Source: Liolophura sinensis
Lineage: Eukaryota; Mollusca; Polyplacophora; Chitonida; Chitonidae
Direction of reading: 5' to 3'
NCBI RefSeq assembly: GCF_032854445.1
Contig: NC_088300.1
Coordinates: 43,395,682 to 43,459,681 of the forward strand
DNA length: 64,000 bases
Part shown: positions 13,001 to 25,029 of the stretch, in pieces
Position numbering within the stretch: the first letter of the stretch is position 1
How the letters are laid out: each line of letters opens with the position of its first letter
Translations under genes and position numbers: made by a program
Notes under the pieces: generated by a model
Databases searched by the model: none
What the model was told of the DNA's origin: nothing
What the model saw: the letters and a program-made list of their open reading frames with translations, nothing else

Positions 13001-14813
13001 CGTTATCCATACTGTATATACACAGTGGTCGTTCGCCACGATATGGCTTTCGTTGCGTTAATCATTAAACCTATTCGGGATCTTTATTGTTTGCGTCATC
13101 GGTCTCATGCCATATTTTCTGGTGTCCAAGTTCACACTGCGCTTGCTGGCATATTTTTAGTAAGTTCCTCATACAGTCTTGTCATATGTTTTACAGCTTA
13201 CAAACCCGAGGCAATAATTTGCATCAATTCGGGTTTTATATGTTATTGTTGTGATAACCTGATATAGTAGCCCATAAGATTAAACTAAGAAATCCAGATA
13301 AAAAAAAATAAGAAATCCAGAAACAGAAAAGACAAATATTCCTCACGTTAACTTGACAGGATTGTGTTGTGAGAAAATGGGATCACACAGGTGGTATTCA
13401 CAGACCCTACACAAAACATCCATACTTTTCAAGTATTGCATTAATCTGACGTAAACCCTAAAGAGGGGTTATGAAAAACTTACAGAGAAGTGTGACGACA
13501 ATGTGAAAGTTGGCAAATGGTCACACGTATATCACTGGTGAAATCCAGCCTTTTGTCAGTGCCCTGGCACTCTGACTTAAGCGGAAGTAAGTAAAAATAA
13601 AAAGGATCAATGATGTTTGTTGCAATTTGTTAGACGTTATACTAAAATGCTGTGTTGTTGTCACAAATAAATCTCACAAAACAATGCATAGGGTCCAGAC
13701 CTCAAGGATTTCAGAAAGGCAACGACAGTGTGCTAGTTGACAACTGACCAAAAGTATCACTATGGTAACCCAACCTCTTCTTAATTTACCACTTACAAGG
13801 CATGCAATTCGCTTTATCAAGACCATAATGTATTACTGAAAGAGGTTTTTTCGGTATTGGGCAAAGAACATTTCGCCTTATACATGGGCACCAGCAACAC
13901 AAATGGACAATATTTTATACAGCCAGACTGAATATTAGTTTCAGTAATAGTTGTTGGGGGTGATTTTTGAACAGACAATTCTGTAAACGCCAAAGTGAAG
14001 TGAAATTTTAAAAAGTACATAATCGTAAAAGAGTATACTGCGAGAGAGGCGGTTGAAATAGAAGTGTGTCTGCTGTTTAATTGTGACATTATGCATGAGC
14101 AGATCACGTGACCCGCGGCCTGACATGACATATTTTTGCCCTGTTGAAAATCCAGGATATAACCTTTTCCCAGACACACATAATTTTCAACGCTTCAGAT
14201 AAAATGGCAATTAATTGCTATGACGTTTTTTTTTTCACTTCCAAGCTGTTTAACGTAATGAGGATTGTCTATATTTAGTTTAATCTTATTACACTGAACA
14301 ATGGATAATTAATTTAGAACGTCCAAAATGCGCATATTTAGTGGACAAAAAAAAAAAAGCCCATAGCAATTAATTGAAATTTTAATTGGAAAATCCTAGT
14401 ATCCAATAAAGACAACAGTGCTTTTTATATTTTGTGTAAGATGATAGGATAGCATTCTGGAGACAATGAAAAGGCAATATACAACACCACATATACATAG
14501 ACACTGACGCTGTTCTCCATTCTTTGATGAAAACAACATGTTCAAAATTGTGACTAAAGTTTTAAAATGTAGAAAATCAAGAAAGACTTACTCATTTTCT
14601 TTAAATCTATAACTTTTCTTCAGCATACAATTCCTACTTTTATACCCATATATCCACACACGCAAACTTCTCTCTGAAAGTATAAATACCGTCAAATCCT
14701 GTCTTAGTCGTACTGCGCTGATCTTTGGTGATAATGTATATGTGTCTACCACGCCAGGTCCACTTGAACTGGGTAAATACTGGTTAACTAAAAGTGGGAT
14801 TACCATCACAGGT
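10046..14813. other. Long non-coding stretch
   Basis: No exon with convincing borders or protein similarity was recognised. A fragment of the 'gcaaatggt' dispersed repeat lies at about 13505-13560. The longest minus-strand frame (13817-14179) has no domain, and I do not call it a gene. The stretch is probably intergenic or intronic. Confidence 0.4.
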
Positions 14814-15301
14814 CTATCGCTGCTCACAAACACAATGCCTTAAGAAAGGAAGGCTGGGAAGCGGAGGGGTAAAGCATGTTGTGATAATCTCTGTTGACAG
14901 GAGACGGGCTTGTCGTGATTCTAACACTGACAGACTGCCATGGAAAAGGCAAGTTGATTGTTTGATGTGAGCGACTAGAGTATGTCTGGTCAAACATAGT
15001 CTTACACGTGTGTCAGTTTGTCTACCCCAGTCTGGGACATATCGTCTGTGAGGATAGCGGAAAGTGTCTGGTGATACCGTGATAGAGTGTCTAGTACAAC
15101 AGCTCTGTGTATAGTACAGCGCATCGTACTGCAGCGAATCACTGTCTGGTACACCACTGATACATTGCCTACGTTTCCACATAATAGTGGACAGTTTTAC
15201 AAACTTTCTACTGGCCTCTATGGTGCAACAAAGTGCAGAAAATAGTGCAGAAATATTACACTGTCCACTACACTGATATGTCATAGTTACATGCAAGGGC
15301 A
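14814..15301 (-). CDS. Possible second exon of a cysteine-rich secreted protein (speculative)
   Basis: An open frame of 162 codons on the minus strand is unusually long for a non-repeat region here. It is rich in cysteine (pairs at CSGQC, CC, CC and CVC) and ends in a normal stop at 14814. The AG at 15303-15302 would be its splice acceptor, with a branch-like 'tactaa' upstream but almost no pyrimidine tract, which weakens the case. Joined to the signal-peptide exon at 15600-15696, the phase fits (one base plus two). I recognise no domain. A frame this long could arise by chance once in a window of this size. Confidence 0.22.
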
Positions 15302-15599
15302 CTAGTTCAATTTTAGTATTCTCAAATTAAGTAATACAAAGAATTTACTTAACTGACTGGCTATATACAACCAAGACAAATACACTATTGCGGGCACCAG
15401 AGCCATTGAGAAGGTTTCATGAACGAGCACAGTGCCAAGCCAGCTGGCATCTAAAGGTGGACGGCAAAGTGACTAGCTAAGGGTGTTATTCACCGGGCCA
15501 GTAAGTTACTGCAGATATCGTGTTGAGGATGTTGTGTAGCGATAGGCTGCGGACTGAAGCGTCCAGCAGCAGTCGTCCGGGTACCGCGGGTTAACCTAC

Positions 15600-15696
15600 C
15601 TGAACGCCGACGGGGCTTTCTTCGTGTGTACATTGCCGACACACTCAACAAGAGTCCGAGTAGGCACAGACACTGACTAAGACGCACAAACCTCAT
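15600..15696 (-). CDS. Candidate signal-peptide exon of a secreted protein
   Basis: The ATG at 15696 opens a 32-codon stretch. MRFVRLSQ is followed by a leucine-rich hydrophobic core (CLCLLGLLLSVSA, residues 9-21), a classic signal peptide. A very basic segment, TRRKPRRRS, follows. It ends at a strong donor, CAG|GTAGGT (intron starts at 15599), in phase 1. Reading through the donor would instead give a 68-residue unspliced frame. The next exon may be 14814-15301. The family is not recognised. The signal peptide and donor are visible; that this is a gene is inference. Confidence 0.35.
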
Positions 15697-17525
15697 CTTG
15701 AGAAGAATAACTTCATGCCCAGCTGTTAATGGCGTGTCTCCTCAATTATAGCACATTCGATTAAAGCGGCTTCCCTTGTCACCAAATACATACTGTAGAA
15801 GTACATAAGAAAAGGCTGAGCGTATATTCGTGTCCAAGAAACTCATAATCGTCTATATGGCGAGCGGGTGATACGTATGGAATTTGACAGGCGTGCTACA
15901 ATAGGACGGATTCAGATGTTACCACCTGTTGTCGGCAGTGCATTCGGCTGCCCTGAAATAGTCGCCGATCATACTGCCATTGTACGGCGCCGCCGACAAG
16001 CATGAAGAGTGTCAGTGGCACAGCGCCTATAGTGCTATCAGCTGGGCCATACAGGTGCTGATGAAGAGACGTTACCCAGTAATTGCGATTCTCATCTTGC
16101 CAGCCTTGCTGCCGCTCATCGCATCCTGAGCACACATGCTCTGTGTCAAAGTGATCATATCGCCAGCCTTTTTCTCGCCGGAATATCTACACAAGCGGTG
16201 ATATCCATGTCAGTAGAGCTCGCCAATTCATCAATAGAAAGGTTATTCTAGTGGAGAGCAGGCTTAAAATGTATTCTCTTTGCCAGCTTGCCAATTCCGC
16301 ATCGCTGGCTCACAGACTGGCCATGAGTAGCAGCCCGTGCATCGCCATCAATCGTCTGGCTGCCGGCTGCATGCGCCTACGGGCCACGGAGAGGAGCTGT
16401 AGGGAAAGGGAGGTGTTGAGAGCTGTAGGTCAGCCTCGTATTAATGATACATGGCCTTGTTATTGCAGCATCGTTCAACACCTCGTGCCGTCACCCCGCC
16501 TTCTCCTCCCCACACTTCGCCAATCCACCCAGCACTTATCGCAGACTAATATTTCATACCCAACTGCTTTTTTTCACGTGTGTTTACGTCTGAAACCAAG
16601 TACAGAGTCTCACCATACTGTTAAACTGCCATAAATGAATCCATTCTGAGTTTGACCCCAAATTGCAAAAATCAACACGAGCATAAGTAAAAGTTTCAAT
16701 ACAAGAATAGCCGCTCATTATGTCTGTAAACAGCTGAGGACAGTTTTGTGCAAACACACTGAATCCTTGGGCTTAACTATTTGAAGTGTATATCTTATAT
16801 CGGTGGACTATCATACGAGCTTATTAAGAATTTACATTTCATCTATTTCCAAATTGTCGTTAAACCTCGGTCATTTATTCTCAGATTTGTACTTGTACAA
16901 AATAATACCCCAAACTAGCTTCTACCAAACGAGTGTTTTTATTCATTTTCTACTTGGTGCTCATCCTGAGTGCCATCAATCAGAATACTTGGATTAAGGG
17001 TCAGAGCAGATTGGACACCAATCTTACACGTGAAAAGAAGCTAAAGACAGTGAAAGCATTTTCACTAACACTTATATCTAACGTCGTTTCCTGACCTTAA
17101 CAAATCATTAGACTCGTCATCAAGTCAAATAACTGGTGTCTGGAAATCGCTACGAAAAAACACCTCGCTAATCACAGGTACCCTCTCGTTGTGTACTTTA
17201 TAATATTACAATATCTTATCCTAATGTGAATACAACCATGCCTGACGCTAGTAAGCCATTGTATCGGACATTTGGCGTTGACCTACTTGTGCACAGCTTG
17301 TAAATAAAGAATTGTCTGACAACAAGACTGTCAATGTGAAGAAGACAGTTTCTGTTTTTTTCTCTCTCTGTATCGTGTGTATATAGACGCCTGTTGTCAT
17401 GGATTATCGTAGTTTATGACTTTTTCTGCAGAAATTTCTGCAGACTTGTGCTGAATTGTGTGTAGGGTATGCCACTCATCAGTGGAAGTGTGGAAGTGCC
17501 TCACTACTGTCAATGTCAGCAGAAT
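15697..17525. other. Non-coding or unresolved
   Basis: This is relatively GC-rich around 15900-16520, with open frames on both strands (minus 15896-16135, plus 16251-16634). Neither has a recognisable domain or convincing splice context. The minus strand near 16405 has a good acceptor-like 'ccctttccctacag', but the frame after it soon stops. I leave this region uncalled. Confidence 0.35.
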
Positions 17526-18053
17526 ACCACTAGTAAACCATAAAGGAGTAGTAAATAAAGCTGGTAACATTCAAGAGAGGAGTAGTCAACATTTCAAAAT
17601 ATCACTCGTAAACCATAAAGGAGTAGTAAATAAAGCTGAGAACATTCAGGAGAGAAGTAGTCAACATTTCAAAATATCACTCGTAAACCATGAAGGAGTA
17701 GTAAATAAAGCTGAGAACATTCAAGAGAGAAGTAGTCAACATTTCAAAATATCACTCGTAAACCATAAAGGAGTAGTAAATAAAGCTGAGAACATTCAAG
17801 AGAGAAGTAGTCAACATTTCAAAATATCACTCGTAAACCATAAAGGAGTAGTAAATAAAGCTGAGAACATTCAAGAGAGAAGTAGTCAACATTTCAAAAT
17901 ATCACTCGTAAACCATAAAGGAGTAGTAAATAAAGCTGGTAACATTCAAGAGAGGAGTAGTCAACATTTCAAAATATCACCCGTAAACCATAAAGGAGTA
18001 GTAAATAGTAAATAAAGCTGATAACATGTAAGAGGCAAGCAGTTAACATTTCA
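17526..18053 (+). repeat. 75-bp minisatellite, about seven units
   Basis: The unit contains 'gtaaaccataaaggagtag', 'taaataaagctgagaacatt', 'caagagagaagtagtcaac' and 'atttcaaaatatcactc'. Units are nearly identical, differing mainly at 'gctgagaac/gctggtaac' and 'gagaagtag/gaggagtag', and the outer two are more diverged. As 75 is 25 codons, the plus strand is open as a 25-residue repeat (core SLVNHKGVVNKAENIQERSS). There is no in-frame ATG with a plausible context at its start, so I treat it as non-coding. Confidence 0.93.
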
Positions 18054-19155
18054 GTTTTGGAGTATACACGGAAGATAGTCGATAATCTTGGCATTATACC
18101 CAATACAATTTTCCAACTCATAGTCCGTAAAAAAAATACTTAGGTCGAATACATACGTAGGTATGTCGGTCGCTCTTTTATTGCAAGTGATCATAAATGC
18201 ATCAAATTGATTTCACAAGCACAAACGCTGATGCGGTCCCTTCTGGCGTCCTGAGCAAAATGTCTCCCGTTACTGGGGGTAACTCTTGGACGTTTTGTGT
18301 TGTTGAATTTCACTTCCGCCACTGACAGCTTGTGATTGACTATGTTTGTGTGACTTGATGCTAAATCCTTGAAGGGTAAAGTTATCTCACTGGTGCCATT
18401 TTCAGCAAAATGCCTCCGAGTGCTTCTATGTTATGCTTTACGGGAAATCCCCAGCTTTTGTGTGTGATGTCAAAACAGTCTTTGTCAACATGTCCTGTGT
18501 CCTTATCGCTAAAACAATGACCTACATTTTGTACTTAATGCAACAGGTGTAATGTAAAAACTCAGCGTCAAGTTCTACTTTCTTATACCACTGGTATACC
18601 ATGAATCGGATTTCCAAGTCGATAATCAAAAAAAAAAAAAAAAACAACAATTTCCAAAACATGATATCCAAATTCAAATTTCAAACTCATGGATAATTCC
18701 AAGGATAAATACATATATACATATAACATTCGTGCTTTGACCGCTATACTGTTTATAAAAACTATAATAAACATGGATGCGATCACCCCTTTGAATACGC
18801 GTAGCTTAAGCGTCATTAGATATCACTACAAGAGATAAGATTTGTTTCACTTTTAAAATGTATTTATTTGGGCTAAATCAAAGTGCCACAAGCTTGTAAT
18901 TTGAAGTCAGCTTGTCATTATCTCCAAAACATGTTAAAGTAGTCTCGATGAACTTAAAGATATGGAAATACTTCAATGCATGACCTTATATGTGTACTAC
19001 TTGCCCGATGGCAGGAACGATAAGAAAATATATGCGGAACTAGTTGAAGTAGCATATTGTCAGAAAAGTCCATTTTCATTATTTCAAGCCAAACACTTAA
19101 GTTCATGCATATACCCACGCTTTTATATCACACTGCTTACTAACTTGATCGTGCG
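18054..19155. other. Non-coding stretch
   Basis: No exon or recognisable element was found. A poly-A run of about 18 bases is at 18628-18645 in plus orientation. Confidence 0.45.
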
Positions 19156-19288
19156 TGGAAAGGCTGTGGGTTTCCCCCCAGGCACTGCCCGGTTTTCTCC
19201 CACAATAATGCTGGCCGCCGTCATATAAGTGAAATATTCTTGAGTACGGCGTAAAACAACAATCAAATAAATAAATAAATAATAACGG
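19156..19288 (+). mobile_element. SINE family A, 5'-truncated copy
   Basis: It starts inside the body at 'aaaggctgtgggtttcccc'. It continues with 'cactgcccggttttctccc', 'ataatgctggccgccgtc' and 'agtgaaatattcttgagta', then 'cggcgtaaaacaacaatc' and an (aaat)n tail. The tRNA-like head is missing. Confidence 0.88.
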
Positions 19289-19394
19289 CGGTTGCGCTAA
19301 ACATAACAGACTGTCATCGTTATCCAATCAGACACGTACCTGCTTAAGTTGGCAAAGGACTTATGCAAATACAAATTTCCAGATGTGCCTGTCA

Positions 19395-19634
19395 AAAGCA
19401 GCGTGAAGTAATTGCGCCTAAACACCGCATGTAAAAAGCAGCGTGAAGTAATGGCGCATAAACACCGCATGTAAAAAGCAGCGTGAAGTTATTGCGCCTA
19501 AACACCGCATGTAAAAAGCAGCGTGAAGTAATGGCGCCTAAACACCGCATGTAAAAAGCAGCGTGAAGTAATGGCGCCTAAACACCGCATGTAAAAAGCA
19601 GCGTGAAGTAATGGCGCCTAAACACCGCATGTAA
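19395..19634. repeat. 40-bp minisatellite, six units
   Basis: The unit is 'aaaaagcagcgtgaagtaat' plus 'ggcgcctaaacaccgcatgt'. Variants are single-base (atggcg/attgcg, gcctaaa/gcataaa). The array is cut at its right end by a SINE, and one partial unit remains beyond it at 19831-19850. Confidence 0.94.
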
Positions 19635-19830
19635 TTTATTTATTTATTTATTTATTCATTTTTTCATTTATTTATTTATTTATTTGATTGGTGTTTTACG
19701 CCCTACTCAAGAATATTTCACTTATACGGCGGCGGCCAGCATTATGGTGGGAGAAACCGGGCAGAGCCCGGGGAAAACCCACAACCATCCGATGGTTGTT
19801 GCCAGACCTTCCCACGTACCGCCGGAGAGG
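19635..19830 (-). mobile_element. SINE family A, truncated, inserted in the 40-bp array
   Basis: On the minus strand it carries the body ('aaggtctggcaacaaccatc', 'gggctctgcccggtttctcc', 'ataatgctggccgccgcc'), the 3' module ('aagtgaaatattcttgag') and a long (aaat)n tail. It is flanked by identical 13-base copies of acaccgcatgtaa at 19622-19634 and 19831-19843. Those 13 bases belong to the minisatellite unit, so they may be a true target-site duplication or two neighbouring units. Confidence 0.88.
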
Positions 19831-20179
19831 ACACCGCATGTAAAAAGGAGTACGAAACACCTTGCGGATCGATTCGAGGAGGCGATCAAACGCACAAAGA
19901 GTACTTTAACGTCACGTTTATGACGTGTCTACCTGTTTCTGCCTCTTTTGCCGACACTGTTTTAGAAAGTGGAAATTGTTTAAATAATCAGATTTTAATT
20001 GTTTTATGATCCGTGAATGCGGACAATCTATGCATGTTGTTGCTTCGTCACTGCTTCCCATCATTATAGAAAAATGCAATTTGATTGGATATTCATTAGC
20101 TATCGAGTGTGGTGGATTGGATGTTTCTGCTGTTGGATCATGGTGGTAAACGTAGCTAAATGCAAAGAGTTTCTGTTCA

Positions 20180-20365
20180 TAGAATGAATATGGGAAAGTC
20201 AGAAACTAACTCCAATAGCACGTTGTCCAGAAAGTCAAGTCTTTGCTACAATGGCACACTGTCAGGAAAGTCAGGAAGTTACTTCAATAGGACAATGTCA
20301 GAAAAGTCAGACACTTTTGGTGCAGTAACATATTGTCAGGAAAGTCAGGAACTTATTATTCTATC
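20180..20365 (+). repeat. Short degenerate 'tgtcaggaaagtcag' tandem repeat
   Basis: The word 'tgtcaggaaagtcagga' and variants (tgtccagaaagtcaag, tgtcagaaaagtcag) occur about four times at roughly 45-base spacing. The plus-strand frame through it (SGKSGS, SEKSDT) mirrors the repeat. The rest of 19850-20870 holds nothing recognised. Confidence 0.6.
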
Positions 20366-20870
20366 CAGATCTGTTAAAATTCATGGGTACTTACCTTGTA
20401 ATCGTATCACGTTGTGAAATTGTGCAATACTTCAAAATATTTATTTTAGGCATTTTTATTGTTTGGCCTTAGAGATGGGCTAGAACAGAAAATGGTGCTA
20501 GAACAGATGGTCATTAAATGGTGTTTTAAATCTGAATCATTCTCATTCATACAGATAAGTTTCTATTCCCAGCTCCTAATTATTGTCAGTGATAAAAGAA
20601 GTCTGAGAAGGTGAGCAAAGGTTAATCAAGCTCACTTCCACTGATGTCCGGCTCTCAGCCAATAACCTTACCGTAAGCTGTAATGATCCGGTCAAATTCC
20701 AGCCCCTGCATTCACTGAAAGGCGTTTAGCAAATCATCATTGTTTGGGACGCCCCGATATGTGAATAGATTGGCGAAGCCATAATCATTCATTCATTCAT
20801 TGTTGGAGCAACCTGCAAACGGTCGTGTTTTTTCCTCGCATTCTCCCCGCCCCCCCACCCCCCCCCCCCA

Positions 20871-20945
20871 TCATAAAGCTGGTCACGTCGTATAAGTGAA
20901 ATGTTTTTGAGTACAGCGGACAACATTAATCAAATCAAATCAATC
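20871..20945 (+). mobile_element. SINE family A, diverged 3' fragment
   Basis: The fragment reads 'catcataaagctggtcacg', 'tcgtataagtgaaatgtttt' and 'tgagtacagcgg', ending in 'aatcaaatcaaatcaatc'. It follows a C-rich run. Its tail leads directly into a family B SINE fragment. Confidence 0.65.
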
Positions 20946-21218
20946 TTTGTTGGAGATCAAATCCCGGTCGGGTCATACTGAAGACTTTAAAAATGGTACT
21001 AGTTGTTGCCTCGCTTGATGCTCAACACTGAGGGGTCAGGGCCAGGAAACAGGGCTGGTTGGCCTGGTCTCAGTTTCATGTGACTGGATAGTGTCTGGTG
21101 TCTTCGGCATGATACTTCAGTGTTCAGGTGGCGGCTGAACACTTTGGCGGCATGGACTGTTCATGTAGGCCTACACACACTTAATGTCTCCTCGTCGACA
21201 TATGATTGAAAAATACAT
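20946..21218 (+). mobile_element. SINE family B, head-truncated copy
   Basis: A B-box-like 'gagatcaaatcccgg' is followed by 'gggtcatactgaagacttta', 'gctcaacactgaggggtcag' and 'tcggcatgatacttcagtgt'. It ends at 'tcgtcgacatatgattgaaa'. This is the long version of the family B body. The two copies at 6.2 and 9.3 kb lack part of this middle section. Confidence 0.75.
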
Positions 21219-22240
21219 ACATGCGCCATGCCTTGAACTATCTGACTCATAACAATCGTGAAACTGGAGTAATGATTCGCTTGGCAGAACTAAGACTTTT
21301 AAAGCGTCATGGGTAGACGCCCATTGTTGGTTCGCTGATATTGCCGGCCATCTTCTTCACACCCAGGGCTTCACATTTATCGCACCAGTTGAAGCTATGG
21401 CTTTCTCCGTCTCAAATGCATATATGCAATACATCAACATACTCTGAGACCAATTACGTTCGGCTCTTAGGCCGGTCTGGAAAGTGTAAGCATCCTTGTA
21501 TGCACTACAGTTTTTTTAGGCGAGTCACCGATTAAAAAAACAACTCGTTTTTCTTCAAACAACGGCTCGTTAAAGTTATAATCCAGATGTTGTTTCGCCT
21601 ACTTGGTACGTTATTTGTCCGGAAACGCGATACGTCTGTGAAGAGCGGGCTGGTTAGATCAGCTGTTCTTAACCATATACCCGTATAAACTGGAGTGGCT
21701 GGGTGCTCCATAATATAGCGTTGAAGGGGGCGTCTTTAACGTCATATGGCTTTAATACTGACTGTCTGTTAAACTATTGCCTTCTGGTCTAATTCACAGT
21801 GTAGCTCCCTAAGTATGCAGTAATATCCTATGATAAGTATAAACATAGATAGTGTGTTTATGGTATAGTACAGTAGTTAAACATAATATAATATAATAAG
21901 TATGTGATAGATAAACACGATAAAATATATATTTGAAAGCCATAGATATGCTTTTCCGAAATACTTTCTGGAATTAATACCAATGGTCTGTGGGTTACCA
22001 TTTTAGAAAACAGTTTACCGCTGACGCGTCCTAACAGAAGATTTTTCTTGATTCCACCTGTGAACCTGTACGTCGAATTATTCTCGAGCATGTAAACTAG
22101 TAAAGTAGAAATAGTGATATTTAAGTAAATAAAAATAACTGAAAATTACATGAAACTGTTTAAATGTGACCAGTTACCTAACCAATATTTTCTTTTGTCA
22201 GGTTTACTTTATGGATTGAAACAAGTTTATATTTAGTTAT

Positions 22241-22475
22241 TTGATTTTGTTTGGCGATTTACATTGTACTCAAAAATGTTTCATTTATAATACGACGGCC
22301 AGCATTTTAGTGGGAGGAAACCCGGCTTGGGGAAACCAGCTATCAAACTCGGATTTCTGGCAGACCTTTACCACGTACGGAGAGGAGAGGGAGCCAGTAT
22401 GATCTGGAATTGAGCTCACTGCGATCAACTTGGTGAGAGGCTCCGGAGTCATTATGGCACGCTAACCCCAAAGAA
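22241..22475 (-). mobile_element. SINE family A, near full length, diverged
   Basis: On the minus strand the order is head (ggggttagcgtgcc), 'cctctcaccaagttgatcgc', a B-box-like 'gagctcaattcc', body ('aaggtctgccagaaatccga', 'ggtttcctcccactaaaatg'), then 'aatgaaacatttttgagtac' and the tail. There are many substitutions, so this is an old copy. Between 21219 and 22240 nothing is recognised. Confidence 0.78.
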
Positions 22476-25029
22476 GTTTACAGCAAAGATTATATAAAGT
22501 TTTTTTTTTAATATATTATAATATATTATCTACCAATACGTAAGGCCACAATGCGGCATGTCCTCACAATACAGCCGAGATTGTGCTTCTGACCCTTGTG
22601 TAATGGGAAACTCATTCATTATAATTTTTACCCACAATTATGAAACCTGTCTAATATAAGACAAATTCTAAATGACGAGATACTTCAATTTGATTTCATA
22701 AAGATTAGACGGAAATTAGAAAGAAATAACAAGTAAGCTAGATCAGATATGAACAAACAAAGGATTGGTGAAGAGTGTAGATGCAGTAATTACATCAACA
22801 AATAAGAGATAAGGAAAACAAGTGACACCGGCAGATGATAACACAAAATTCCGTAGAAGGGCGGCTTGTTTGAAAACGTTTATACCTCTGTCAGGGCGCT
22901 GAGTAATTAATGACCCCAACATCACCAAGTGCTTAGCCACCGGACGTGCATCCATCCAATTTTCCCTCGGCTGTCATTAATTAACAGTGTCAGCCGCTTG
23001 CTTATACCGTTACATCGTAATTTCATCTCTGTTAGACTTTACACGCATGCCTGAGTGTAAAGTTTACATACGACAAGATCATGATTATCAACTGACAGAT
23101 TTGATGACATTGTTGTACAAATACCGGTTGATGAATATTAATGAACAGGCCTGAACAGAATTTAGCGCTATTCGACCTCCTGATAAAGATTAGTACAAAA
23201 AACTTTATTAACTCATTAATGAGGATGAGCACATAACTTCAATGTAACACTAAAAGCTCCAAGCCTGGAAAGTAACGATTTCTTATGACGAATAATTTCC
23301 ATAGAGGTCTCCCAGACCTTGCAAAATAGTGGCTATTCACTCCATATACCAAAATGTGTAACAAACAACATGCTGTACTTTAGTATAGAGCAGTTAAGAA
23401 CATGATCGCTCTTGGGTAAGATAAATAATAAACCAAAAAAACCTGAAGGAAGCTATAAGCCATAATAAGGTGATTGCATAACGATGTCATTCTGCTTGCA
23501 CTACGCAGTTTAAACGCTCTGAAGTTGATCACAAGTTGGTGGCTTCACTGGTGTTATAACGGTACATAGATTTCTCAAACTGCAAAGTGAGTGCGCAGCA
23601 GAAATGGGGAGTATAAAGCTTCCATGCAGCGCTCTCATGGGAAGACCGTGGGTGCAACTTCATGTCATCTTATTGTACGGATATAACGAAAACGGAGGTT
23701 ACAATTAGTGGAGAATTTCGCCCACCGCCATTTCGAATCACGTGACTAGATTACAAGGATGGATAACAAAATCAAGATCATTTTATTTTTTCACAACAAC
23801 TGTTATTGCTACATTCTGTTTGTTGTGAAAAGAATAAATAGCGTTAATATTCCTGTCAAAAACACTTTTTGTCAGCATAGTGTAATCTCCAAGGTGTAAT
23901 CTAGACGTTTGCGAGTATTTAGTTTTCAAGATAATGCCGAGCTTAGCCGGTGGATTTGAAAATAACGGTTGGCCAAGCCCAGATGCTGTTGATGTACCAG
24001 TATATTGGTGTTAATTTTTAACGCAATGCTCTTGATGATTCAGGAACAACAATCTACTGATATAAAGTCCGATTATTTCATGATGAAAGGAAAAATGTTG
24101 CTGTGGAGTACAGCTTTGACTAGCTATCGACAACATAAAAGCGTATCACCCTACGAGTGTGAGCGTACATCAGTATCCTGAAAGCTAAGCTGGGAAGAAT
24201 GGGATGGATATCAGTTCCAGATTTCCTGCACTTTATTACACATGCTTAAAGACAATTGATTTAAAACATTTATAATACTTATTTTCCACGCTTCTTTAGA
24301 CTTTTCGTCACTGAAAAATGCCTTGCGCGATTTGCAGAATACTTATATCATACGCTGTAACTTGTTAACATAGCTGCTTAACTGTCTAATATGCCTATCA
24401 AAATATCCGCATGCCACTTTTACCTCAAATTCACAGTGTATTGTGTAAATAAAGAATGACATCATCGTGACAACTGTTACAGGGTTATACGCAGCAGTAA
24501 TGAAATAAAAATGGGTTATACACAGAAAGCATTATTTAAAGACAAAACAGATCAGTTGCATAATAGGGTCATTGTCTGCGCACTAAGCACTGTAGGATGT
24601 GAAGAATGATTATAGCATGGGTGTTTTATGCAGAACGCTGAATGTCATACTCTGCCATCCATCAAACAACTCTTCTTTTTAAGACGACATTTTTAACGTA
24701 TCCTTGTTACCTTGTTATTTCCAACACTCGTTACTCATACTTTCTTGTTTTGTTTGTTGCCGAATCTAAATGAACAAGATAATCACTTGTCATATGTCAA
24801 AATGAATGACGGTTTACGGTTTTAATATACTTCAAATCGCACAATGCATGGCGTTTTTAGTCTGTGACGTTGAATGCATCCGTCCGAGGAAGAACAACCG
24901 TTGAATTAACAGTTGTAAGCTTTAATCGTACATGAAAAAGACCCAGTCCAGCATACGTGTTCACCCATATGCTCAAATGTATGCTAGATTACCCGATATA
25001 AAAGTACCAGCCTCTATATAGATGACATT
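22476..25029. other. Non-coding stretch
   Basis: No exon, array or transposon was recognised. The sequence is AT-rich. Short open frames on the minus strand at 22743-22955 and 23032-23232 have no supporting splice or domain evidence. Confidence 0.4.

Noticed and set aside
13817-14179. Minus-strand frame of 120 codons, with a second frame overlapping it
   Set aside because: There is no recognisable domain or splice borders, and two frames are open in the same place, which suggests chance.
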